A DNA stretch of 16,143 nt from Phototrophicales bacterium (GTDB lineage: Bacteria; Chloroflexota; Anaerolineae; Aggregatilineales; Phototrophicaceae). Below are positions 1-6,561 of the stretch, one piece after another. Where the stretch lies: NCBI GenBank assembly GCA_002794515.1, contig PGTJ01000023.1, positions 1 to 16,143 of the forward strand. The letters are read 5' to 3'. How positions within the stretch are numbered: position 1 is the stretch's first letter; each line of letters opens with the position of its first letter. Made by a program: the position numbers and the translations under genes. The notes under the pieces were generated by a model. That model did no database searches, was not told the DNA's origin, and was given only the letters and a program-made list of their open reading frames with translations.

Positions 1-22
1 CTTGATATGTGCGCCATTTTAT

Positions 23-1096
23 TTATAGGTCTAATCCACTCAATGAAGCGGTATCCATCGCTTCTTCAATGGCTTCAATCAGGTCATCATCTTCCCGATC
101 TTCAGCTTCATCTGCTAAGCGACCCAAAACACGAGTCGCCAAATCGCCACCAATCTCGCCCAAAGACCACACCGCCATGAGCATAATCTCGCGGTCGCGT
201 TCATCACGAGCAATTTTCCCCAATCGTTGCACGGCTTGTTTGAGTTCCAATTCGCCCGCCGCCCGCACTGCTTCATAACGAATTTTGGGATCTTCGTTGT
301 CTAATTCTTTGATGACTGTGCTATTCCATCGACTATCATACGAGCGCCCCATCGCAAATAAGGCGCTGACCTGCATCTCTGGCAGATGACTTTTATATGC
401 CTCGGCAATCATATCGGGCAAGCGCTCATCGGTACAATTGGCGAAAGCCTCCAACGCCCGACGACGCACCTCGACAGGCTCTTGATGATTATGCCATGTC
501 TCGTATGCCAATGTCTGAGCATGTCTGATTTGCGCGTGGTCGAGTTCTTCATACTCCCCAAGTAAGATAAATCGCCCCAAAATACCAAAGGCGACAGAGC
601 GCACCTCTATCGATTTTTCGGTACGAATCAGCTCGATAAGGGTGTGCAATGTATCGAGCGATTCATCATCCCACAACAATTCTACGGCAGAAGCACGAAC
701 TTGTGGGTCAGGATCGGCAATTGTCACCATCGCCCACGAGCGATAATCGAGCATATAATCATGTTCAATCGAATCAACCAACTGCTCAATAATTGCTTGA
801 CGTTTATGCGTGGGCAAGGCTTCCCAATGGGAATATAATTTACGCGCATCATCGAGGGTCAAATCGGATAACCCATTCACCAAAATGGTATGATGCGACA
901 AGCCAAAATCATCCCCTGATGCGAGTAACCCTTCCAGTTCCTCGATGGATGGTTTTATCGCCATTCGCGTATTGATATAATCTTCGTCTTTATCCAATTC
1001 TTCAATTGGCAATTCCAGATGATAATCATCCTCTAAATCAAGTTCATCCCAATCATCGGCTTCATCCAGAAAATCATCATCGTAGTCGTTCATCAT
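23..1096 (-). CDS. HEAT-repeat protein with acidic N-terminus
   Basis: This 357-residue soluble protein has no signal peptide or membrane segment. Residues 1-40 are extremely rich in Asp and Glu. From about residue 85 to the C-terminus it is a run of amphipathic helix pairs of HEAT/PBS-lyase-repeat type, with repeating cores such as DPQVRASAVELL, DPKIRYEAVRAAGEL and MLMAVWSLGEIGG. Such alpha-solenoids usually act as protein-binding scaffolds, so no enzymatic role is claimed. The start has two consecutive ATGs. An AGAGG sits immediately before the first, so the second (1091-1093) has the better Shine-Dalgarno spacing and may be the true start. The gene begins 28 bases after the stop of the site-2-type protease and is almost certainly co-transcribed with it. 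The partner is unknown; regulation or assembly of the protease's pathway is only a guess. The gene and the repeat fold are secure, the function is not. Confidence 0.85.
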   Translation of the reverse strand: MMNDYDDDFLDEADDWDELDLEDDYHLELPIEELDKDEDYINTRMAIKPSIEELEGLLASGDDFGLSHHTILVNGLSDLTLDDARKLYSHWEALPTHKRQAIIEQLVDSIEHDYMLDYRSWAMVTIADPDPQVRASAVELLWDDESLDTLHTLIELIRTEKSIEVRSVAFGILGRFILLGEYEELDHAQIRHAQTLAYETWHNHQEPVEVRRRALEAFANCTDERLPDMIAEAYKSHLPEMQVSALFAMGRSYDSRWNSTVIKELDNEDPKIRYEAVRAAGELELKQAVQRLGKIARDERDREIMLMAVWSLGEIGGDLATRVLGRLADEAEDREDDDLIEAIEEAMDTASLSGLDL

Positions 1097-1124
1097 GCCT
1101 CTTTTATATCTGCTTTCTACTGAA

Positions 1125-2672
1125 CTAACGGATTAATTCGCTGGCGGGGTTAATCACATCATTAATGATGAGCAACACGCCTAACGATAACAACAAAATA
1201 AATCCCACCATATGGACATACCCCTCGCGTTCTGGCGAAATCGGCTTGCCTCGCACCAATTCAATGAGCGCAAAGACAATCCGCCCGCCATCCAAAGCGG
1301 GGATAGGCAACAAATTGGTGAAACCCAAAGCAATACTAATCAGGGCGATGAATTGCAAAAAGTCGCCAATACGATTTTGCAAAATGGCATCTTGCAACAC
1401 CACCCCACCCATCTGACCAACACCTAGCGCGCTAATCACACGACTTTCATCACCAGAGAGTTCACCACCTAATAACCGTGCAGGAAATTCGGCGATACGC
1501 GCAAAAATATCTAGTGTCTGACGAATACCATATTCGATAGACGGAATAATCGGCGATGGGATATAGTCGTACTCAGCCGATTGAATATAGGCGAATTGGC
1601 GATCTGGTGTCGTGAAATCAGATAAAATGCCGATGCCCATTGCACCTTGACCGGGTGCGGGATTAGCCCGAATATTCACCGAAAAATCCAATATTTCATC
1701 ACCACGTAACACCTGTAAGATAGCCATTTTCCCCAAATGGGCATCGGTTAGGCGTTTAAGTTCATCTACGGGCGAGACGGTATCCAATAACGATACATCG
1801 TTAAAGCGCATAATCAAATCTTCTGGCAATAATCCCGCTATATCGGCTGGGCTACCCGCCTCGACAGATGCGACAAATACATAGCTATTCACGGCATCCC
1901 ATTGGGCTACCATATCGGTTGTGACCATAGTAGACAATGTTAAATCTTCAAATGTATCGTCTTCATAAAAACGACGCACTTGGATGGTGATAGTTTTACC
2001 TTCATTTTGGCGAATCAGTTGTTCAAACTGAATATGGTTTTCGATGAACTCGCCATTGATACGGGTAATCCAATCACCTTGCATGACACCCGCATTTGCC
2101 CATGCGGATTTATCATCAAGGGTTATCACACCAATACGCGACCCCATTTGGGTAGGCAAGCCGATTAGCCCAATAATAATGAATATCAACAAGGCAAAGA
2201 TAAAATTGGCGATTGCGCCCGCCGCCATGAAAAAAATGCGCGGTAACGGTTTGACTTCATAAATGGATGTGGGATTCAATACACCACGTTGTGCCAATTC
2301 TTCGCGTTCAGATAAATATTGTTTTGGCGGATTTGCCGATGTTTTGCGCTCCATCTCTTCCACATGCGAATTGACCAATTGCTCACGTTGGCGTTCTGTG
2401 GCTTCTTCGCCTAATGGACGGATTAAATCCTCGCCCAACGGGCGCACAAACCCGCCTAATGGGATGATATTCAGCGTGAATTCCGTCTCTCCCCAACGGA
2501 ACAATTTCGCCACACGGGGCGGAAAGCCAATGCCAAATTCTAAGACGGTGATACCAACAGCTTTTGCCGCCAATAAATGACCCAATTCATGCACAATCAC
2601 CGCAGGGATAAGCACGATGATAAAGGCTATCAACGTCAGCAAAAAATCGTTTCCAATAAGCGACTCAAACAT
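1125..2672 (-). CDS. rseP: RseP/site-2-type intramembrane zinc metalloprotease (M50)
   Basis: This is a membrane-embedded zinc protease that cuts transmembrane helices, typically of anti-sigma factors or signal peptides. The zinc motif HELGH is at residues 28-32 inside the first membrane helix (about 11-33). The family motif PLGGFV is at 71-76. The third zinc ligand lies in NLLPIPALDGGR (D461), in a C-terminal helix. Two PDZ-like domains span roughly 180-245 and 265-335. Further membrane segments lie near 147-170, 437-455 and 478-503. At 515 residues it is longer than E. coli RseP (about 450). The excess includes a charged stretch at about 77-140 between the membrane sheet and helix 2, containing a short repeat RPLGE-DLI-RPLGE. 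The ATG is preceded by TTGAGG with 8-base spacing. The HEAT-repeat gene follows 28 bases downstream. The substrate cannot be told from the window, since no anti-sigma factor is nearby. Confidence 0.93.
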   Translation of the reverse strand: MFESLIGNDFLLTLIAFIIVLIPAVIVHELGHLLAAKAVGITVLEFGIGFPPRVAKLFRWGETEFTLNIIPLGGFVRPLGEDLIRPLGEEATERQREQLVNSHVEEMERKTSANPPKQYLSEREELAQRGVLNPTSIYEVKPLPRIFFMAAGAIANFIFALLIFIIIGLIGLPTQMGSRIGVITLDDKSAWANAGVMQGDWITRINGEFIENHIQFEQLIRQNEGKTITIQVRRFYEDDTFEDLTLSTMVTTDMVAQWDAVNSYVFVASVEAGSPADIAGLLPEDLIMRFNDVSLLDTVSPVDELKRLTDAHLGKMAILQVLRGDEILDFSVNIRANPAPGQGAMGIGILSDFTTPDRQFAYIQSAEYDYIPSPIIPSIEYGIRQTLDIFARIAEFPARLLGGELSGDESRVISALGVGQMGGVVLQDAILQNRIGDFLQFIALISIALGFTNLLPIPALDGGRIVFALIELVRGKPISPEREGYVHMVGFILLLSLGVLLIINDVINPASELIR

Positions 2673-2708
2673 GCTATTTGCCTCAATTTCTACTCTGTTT
2701 GGATAGTG

Positions 2709-2737
2709 TATAAAGGCGCAACAATTGCGCCCTTATC
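2709..2737 (-). repeat. Intergenic palindrome, copy 1 of a dispersed repeat; possible terminator
   Basis: This is an inverted repeat, GGCGCAA-CAA-TTGCGCC on the plus strand, whose arms extend imperfectly into the flanking A/T bases (ATAA opposite TTAT). Read on the minus strand the stem is followed by TTTATA, so it could end decarboxylase transcription. However, the protease promoter candidate lies upstream of it, which would place the hairpin in the protease leader. The minus-strand text is nearly identical to 9448-9479 on the plus strand, including bases outside the stem (GATA before, TTGTTGCGCCT then TATA after). Confidence 0.6.
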
Positions 2738-2756
2738 ACAAGTACATTACTTCTTC

Positions 2757-2784
2757 ATTATAGGCGACTTTTCGCCGATGACAT
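2757..2784 (-). promoter_or_regulatory. Candidate promoter for the protease-HEAT unit with a palindrome in its spacer
   Basis: On the minus strand a perfect TATAAT (2757-2762) lies 16 bases from ATGTCA (2779-2784), which matches TTGACA at four of six positions. The spacer holds a perfect 5-bp palindrome, GGCGA-AAAG-TCGCC (2763-2776), where a repressor or activator could bind. It starts only a few bases after the decarboxylase stop. The same palindrome could instead be a weak stem-loop at the end of the decarboxylase message, but it has no T tract. Confidence 0.45.
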
Positions 2785-2788
2785 ATAA

Positions 2789-3760
2789 TCATTTGATGAG
2801 TTGTGCGCCACCGCCAACAGTTGCCATCCGAACATCATTCACACCTGCAATAGCCCGCAATGATTGCGCGACCACATCGGCATATGGACGGGTGCAAATA
2901 CAATGCACATTCGGACCAGCATCTAATGTATAACAAACTTGTACACCCTCAGACCGCCAATGGCGCACCGCATCCATCACTGTCAGGGTGGTAGGCAACC
3001 AATAAAAAAGCGGTGGGCGGCTGGTCATCATGACGGCGTGCATCAGATTGCTATCGTATTCAACAACATCGGCGAATGTGCTAAAATCACGGTCAAAGAT
3101 GGCTTGTTGGCATATTCTAAGCCGCTCCTCTGCCCCATTCACCCGCGCCATTTGCAAATCGCTGGTATTGGCGGATGTATGCCCCATCCGAGAACCAACC
3201 GCTTTGTGTTCACCACTGATAATAGCAATCACATCGACTAAATCCCAATAATCGGGTTGGGCAAACGACTCGGCATATGATGAGGTATGGTCATGTCCCT
3301 GATGCCATATCACAAACCCACTCGGAATAGAGCGGGATGCCGATCCAGAGCCTAAGCGGGCAATGCTCGTCAATTCGCGTTCGGTCAAATCTGCGCCAGT
3401 CGCTTTGACCGCCGCCACGGTGAGCGCGGCAAATGATGATGCCGATGAGGCAATCCCCGCACCCATCGGAAAATTATTGACCGATTCGACATAAGCAAAC
3501 GTGTTAATATTCAAACGATTACGAATAAATGACAAATGTTCAGACACACGATGAAGGGCTTGACCAGTGACTTTTTGGTGATTGAGGACTAATTCATCAG
3601 ATGCCAGAGCATCATCCCATCTGACGTGAGTTTCGGTATAAATCCCATCTAAATTCATGCTGATTGATGAATTCATGGGTATTTTGAGGGTTTCATCACG
3701 ATTACCCCAATATTTGATAAAGGCGATATTCGAGCAAGCGCGGGCGGTGGCTTGTTTCAC
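2789..3760 (-). CDS. mvaD: Mevalonate-(di)phosphate decarboxylase family enzyme
   Basis: This is a cytosolic GHMP-kinase-fold enzyme that phosphorylates the 3-hydroxyl of a phosphorylated mevalonate and then eliminates phosphate and CO2. The family signature NIAFIKYWGNRD begins at residue 11. Visible active-site residues are N11, K16, the Ser-rich phosphate loop GIASSASSF (102-110), R143 in GSGSASRS, and the catalytic Asp D280 in TLDAGPN. Its 323 residues match bacterial decarboxylases. The start is GTG (3758-3760), chosen because AGGAG lies 9 bases upstream and the N-terminus aligns with the family. It is divergent from the mevalonate kinase/IPK operon across a 147-base gap. Because an IPK is present and no phosphomevalonate kinase is seen, the real substrate may be mevalonate 5-phosphate, giving isopentenyl phosphate. 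Sequence alone does not settle this. Family assignment is near certain, substrate is inferred. Confidence 0.93.
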   Translation of the reverse strand: MKQATARACSNIAFIKYWGNRDETLKIPMNSSISMNLDGIYTETHVRWDDALASDELVLNHQKVTGQALHRVSEHLSFIRNRLNINTFAYVESVNNFPMGAGIASSASSFAALTVAAVKATGADLTERELTSIARLGSGSASRSIPSGFVIWHQGHDHTSSYAESFAQPDYWDLVDVIAIISGEHKAVGSRMGHTSANTSDLQMARVNGAEERLRICQQAIFDRDFSTFADVVEYDSNLMHAVMMTSRPPLFYWLPTTLTVMDAVRHWRSEGVQVCYTLDAGPNVHCICTRPYADVVAQSLRAIAGVNDVRMATVGGGAQLIK

Positions 3761-3780
3761 AATACACTACTCCTAAAGGT

Positions 3781-3795
3781 TGATACCAATTATCA
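3781..3795. promoter_or_regulatory. Small operator-like inverted repeat upstream of the decarboxylase
   Basis: TGATA-CCAAT-TATCA is a perfect 5-bp inverted repeat with a 5-base centre, 21 bases upstream of the decarboxylase GTG in the divergent intergenic region. Its size and place suit a regulator-binding site. Such short palindromes also occur by chance in A/T-rich DNA. No clear minus-strand promoter for the decarboxylase was found in this gap. Confidence 0.2.
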
Positions 3796-3844
3796 TGATG
3801 TCCATCTTAATCGATTTATCGGCATTTAGCGAGAGAGGTTAGCA

Positions 3845-3873
3845 TTGTATCACAAGTTAAGAATGCCTATAAT
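3845..3873 (+). promoter_or_regulatory. Promoter of the prenyltransferase-mevalonate kinase-IPK operon
   Basis: TTGTAT (3845-3850), a 17-base spacer and a perfect TATAAT (3868-3873) form a housekeeping-type promoter. It ends 34 bases before the ATG of the first operon gene, so the leader would be about 27 bases, including the GGAG ribosome site just before the start. Confidence 0.6.
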
Positions 3874-3907
3874 CAGTGTCGCTTAACGGCTCATAGATGG
3901 AGACTCA

Positions 3908-4795
3908 ATGCCTGCCTTACTCGGATTATTGCGGACGATGCGTCCCAAACAATGGACAAAAAATTTGCTTTTTGTCTTTCCTGCTATCGTATTCGATGGC
4001 AAATTATTTGAAACCGAATCGTTTTTACGGGTATTCGGCGCATTTGCGCTATTTTGCCTGATGGCAAGCACCGTATACATCATTAACGACCTCGTTGATT
4101 TAGAAAACGATCGCCAACATCCCAAAAAGAAAAATCGTCCCTTGCCCTCTGGCAAGTTGCCAATACCCCTCGCTGTTGGCGCGGCGGTGATATTCCCCAT
4201 GATGACATTGGGGAGCGCATTATTATTTAGCCAACCACTGGCGCTGATTTTAGCCTTGTATTTGGTGTTGCAATTAGCCTATTCTTTTTGGCTCAAACAT
4301 GTCGCCATTGTCGATGTGCTGGTGGTGATGACGGGCTTCATTTTGCGGGTGATTGCTGGTGTAGTAGTGATAGATGTACAAAATTTCTCGCCTTGGTTAT
4401 ATGCTGTCACGGGGTTATTGGCGCTATTCCTCGCGGTAGGAAAGCGACGACAGGAACTGATTATATTGGGCGAGAATGCCGTGAATACCCGCCCAATTTA
4501 CGAGGAATATAACCTGCCCCTGATTGATGACATGCTCCGTGTGGTGACAACCAGCACATTCATCACCTATATGTTATATACCATCGAATCACAGACCAAA
4601 CTTGGCTCAGATTTGATGTTAACCACTGTGCCATTCGTCTTGTATGGCTTATTTCGTTATTTATATCTCATCCATGTGCGTGGTGAAGGCTCTGCACCCG
4701 ATGAGGTATTGCTCAAAGACCGCCCGCTACAAATCAATATCTTATTATTCGTCATGGCGAATATCATCATCATTTATGTGTTGCCAAAGCTATGA
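3908..4795 (+). CDS. UbiA-family polyprenyl-phosphate phosphoribosyltransferase
   Basis: This is a polytopic membrane protein of 295 residues with about eight or nine hydrophobic segments. The N-terminal RPKQWTKN (12-19) and the first Asp motif, N60-D61-x-x-D64-x-x-x-D68 followed by HPxKKxRPLPSG (71-82), are typical of the decaprenyl-phosphate phosphoribosyltransferase branch (Mycobacterium Rv3806c type). So are GFILRVIAG (143-151), GKRRQEL (178-184) and RPIYEEYN (195-202). That enzyme moves phosphoribose from PRPP to a polyprenyl phosphate on the inner membrane, the first step towards lipid-linked arabinose or ribose. GGAG lies 5 bases before the ATG. It leads the operon, and its stop overlaps the mevalonate kinase start by 4 bases, suggesting translational coupling. 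Use of a different acceptor or an aromatic substrate remains possible. Family is secure, exact substrate moderately so. Confidence 0.88.
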   Translation: MPALLGLLRTMRPKQWTKNLLFVFPAIVFDGKLFETESFLRVFGAFALFCLMASTVYIINDLVDLENDRQHPKKKNRPLPSGKLPIPLAVGAAVIFPMMTLGSALLFSQPLALILALYLVLQLAYSFWLKHVAIVDVLVVMTGFILRVIAGVVVIDVQNFSPWLYAVTGLLALFLAVGKRRQELIILGENAVNTRPIYEEYNLPLIDDMLRVVTTSTFITYMLYTIESQTKLGSDLMLTTVPFVLYGLFRYLYLIHVRGEGSAPDEVLLKDRPLQINILLFVMANIIIIYVLPKL

Positions 4796-5727
4796 ATAAT
4801 CCATATAGCGCCCCTGCCAAAGTGATATTATTCGGCGAACATGCCGCCGTGTATGGGAAACCCGCCATTGCTGTGCCGGTATCATCATTACGCGCATCGG
4901 CATTCATCCAACCAGAAGGACGGGGTAAAGGATTTCATATCGAAGCGGTTGATTTAGCACAAATCTTGCCTGTCACCGTTGATAGCGATCTAATGGATAA
5001 CGCACTCATCTATACCGCGCAACAAGTCTTGAAAACGCTGAATGCCACACCACCCGATGCCACGATTAAACTCACCTCACAAATCCCGATGGCGAGTGGG
5101 TTGGGCAGTGGCGCGGGCGTATCGACCGCATTAGCGCGGGCAGTGGCGGGCGCAGTTGGCAAGCATTTAGACGATGATACGCTGAATCGGCTCATCTTTG
5201 ACATCGAAAAATTGTATCATGGCACACCGAGTGGCATCGATAACACCGTCATCGTATATGAACGCCCTGTGTATTTCATCAAGGGGATGCCCCTACAACC
5301 ATTGACCATTGGCACCCCCTTCACATTGGTCATCGGCGACACGGGCGAGGCGGGCATTACGCGAGTCGCGGTGGGTGATGTTCGCAAGTTATACGATGCT
5401 AATCCCGCGCAAATATCACCTATACTGGATGAAATTGGCGATATTTCGATGCGTGCCAAGATCATCATCGAAACAGGAAATCCTGATGATTTAGCCATCC
5501 TCATGACACGCAACCACGAATTATTGCGCCGTTTAACAGTCTCTGCCGATTCGCTCGAAAAATTAATCGATGTCGCCATGCGTGCAGGCGCATTAGGGGC
5601 AAAATTATCGGGTGGTGGACGGGGTGGCAATATGATAGCCCTCGTCCATCCGCAACAAGCGCCAATCGTCCAGGAGGCGTTGCTCCGTGCAGGGGCAAAA
5701 AATGCGTTCGTCACCACTGTTCGATAG
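4792..5727 (+). CDS. mvk: Mevalonate kinase
   Basis: This is a soluble GHMP kinase that converts mevalonate and ATP to mevalonate 5-phosphate. All three family motifs are visible: PAKVILFGEHAAVYG (8-22) at the N-terminus, the ATP phosphate loop PMASGLGSGAG (99-109), and the C-terminal KLSGGGRGGN (271-280). The catalytic Asp is D150 in GTPSGIDN. The length of 311 residues is typical of bacterial and archaeal forms. The ATG overlaps the prenyltransferase stop (ATGA) and has no strong ribosome site of its own, so translation is probably coupled. IPK follows 9 bases after the TAG stop. Other GHMP members such as phosphomevalonate kinase are less likely, because the GEHAAVYG and GTPSGIDN motifs are characteristic of mevalonate kinase. 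Confidence 0.93.
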   Translation: MNNPYSAPAKVILFGEHAAVYGKPAIAVPVSSLRASAFIQPEGRGKGFHIEAVDLAQILPVTVDSDLMDNALIYTAQQVLKTLNATPPDATIKLTSQIPMASGLGSGAGVSTALARAVAGAVGKHLDDDTLNRLIFDIEKLYHGTPSGIDNTVIVYERPVYFIKGMPLQPLTIGTPFTLVIGDTGEAGITRVAVGDVRKLYDANPAQISPILDEIGDISMRAKIIIETGNPDDLAILMTRNHELLRRLTVSADSLEKLIDVAMRAGALGAKLSGGGRGGNMIALVHPQQAPIVQEALLRAGAKNAFVTTVR

Positions 5728-5736
5728 GATATCTAC

Positions 5737-6534
5737 ATGCACACACTGATTAAATTGGGTGGCTCGGTCATCACCAATAAACGAATCGAGAACAGCTTTA
5801 ATGCCGATGTGATGAAACAATTAGCGCACGAAATCGCCCAAGCATGGTACACCAAACCCACATCGCTCATCATTGGGCATGGTAGCGGGTCTTTTGGTCA
5901 TTTCGTTGCACATCGGTATGGCACAATGACGGGCGTAAAATCGCCAGAGCAATGGCGTGGATTCGCCGAAGTCGGGCGTGTGGCGGGGGAACTCAATCGG
6001 TTGGTGATGGATGAATTGGTGGCAGTTGGATTGCCTATCCTCAAAATTCAACCATCGGCATCGGCATTGTGTCGTGATGGCGAATTGATACAAATGGCGC
6101 TCCATCCATTAGAGACGGCGCTCGAACATGGGCTTGTCCCGTTGGTTTATGGCGATATCGCCCTCGATGAGGTGCGTGGCGGGACGATTATCTCCACAGA
6201 GACGATCATGACTTATCTTGCCAAAAATTTGCCGGTGGCGCGTGTATTTTTGCTCGGTGATGTTGATGGCGTTTTCGATAGCGATGGTCAGGTCATCCCG
6301 CGAATCACGCCGAACACATTGGCGGATTATCAATCGGCATTAGGCGGGTCTTATGGGACGGATGTCACAGGGGGCATGTTCGCTAAGGTGCGTGATATGG
6401 TGAATTTGGTCAAGGCGCGTCCCCATCTATCTATTCGCATCATGAACGGCGGGGTGAAAAACCACCTATTACATGCCCTGACGAATGACTTACAGACGGG
6501 GACGCTGATAATCAATGATAGTGTGGACGACTAA
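5737..6534 (+). CDS. ipk: Isopentenyl phosphate kinase
   Basis: This soluble kinase of the amino-acid-kinase fold phosphorylates isopentenyl phosphate with ATP to isopentenyl diphosphate. Visible features are the N-terminal K6-L-G-G-S, K15, and the hallmark GHGSGSFGH (47-55). The last His of that motif (H55) distinguishes IPK from acetylglutamate, uridylate and fosfomycin kinases. VYGDI (137-141), LLGDVDGVF (172-180), DVTGGM (209-214) and K217 form the nucleotide site. The 265 residues fit the family. The ribosome site TAGGAT overlaps the mevalonate kinase stop, so it is the last gene of a tight operon. It converges on the PPIase gene with 27 bases between the stops. Its presence beside a decarboxylase and mevalonate kinase, with no phosphomevalonate kinase, points to the alternative mevalonate route. 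Confidence 0.93.
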   Translation: MHTLIKLGGSVITNKRIENSFNADVMKQLAHEIAQAWYTKPTSLIIGHGSGSFGHFVAHRYGTMTGVKSPEQWRGFAEVGRVAGELNRLVMDELVAVGLPILKIQPSASALCRDGELIQMALHPLETALEHGLVPLVYGDIALDEVRGGTIISTETIMTYLAKNLPVARVFLLGDVDGVFDSDGQVIPRITPNTLADYQSALGGSYGTDVTGGMFAKVRDMVNLVKARPHLSIRIMNGGVKNHLLHALTNDLQTGTLIINDSVDD

Positions 6535-6561
6535 ATCTATCATCCACACAGATAATGAATA

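Noticed and set aside
2763..2776. GGCGA-AAAG-TCGCC as a rho-independent terminator of the decarboxylase
   Set aside because: There is no T tract after the stem, and it lies within a better-supported promoter spacer.
3883..4200. 105-codon minus-strand ORF opposite the prenyltransferase start
   Set aside because: It covers the promoter and the conserved Asp-motif region of the plus-strand gene and has no protein-like pattern.
5217..5717. 166-codon minus-strand ORF opposite mevalonate kinase
   Set aside because: It lies entirely inside a gene with full motif support, has no ribosome site, and its translation shows no recognisable fold. It is a shadow of the coding strand.
6521..6549. Inverted repeat GTGTGGA / TCCACAC at the convergent IPK and PPIase stops, considered as a terminator
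   Set aside because: The arms are 7 bp with a 15-base loop, overlap the IPK stop, and are followed by no T tract on either strand. It may be structured RNA, but the support is too weak.
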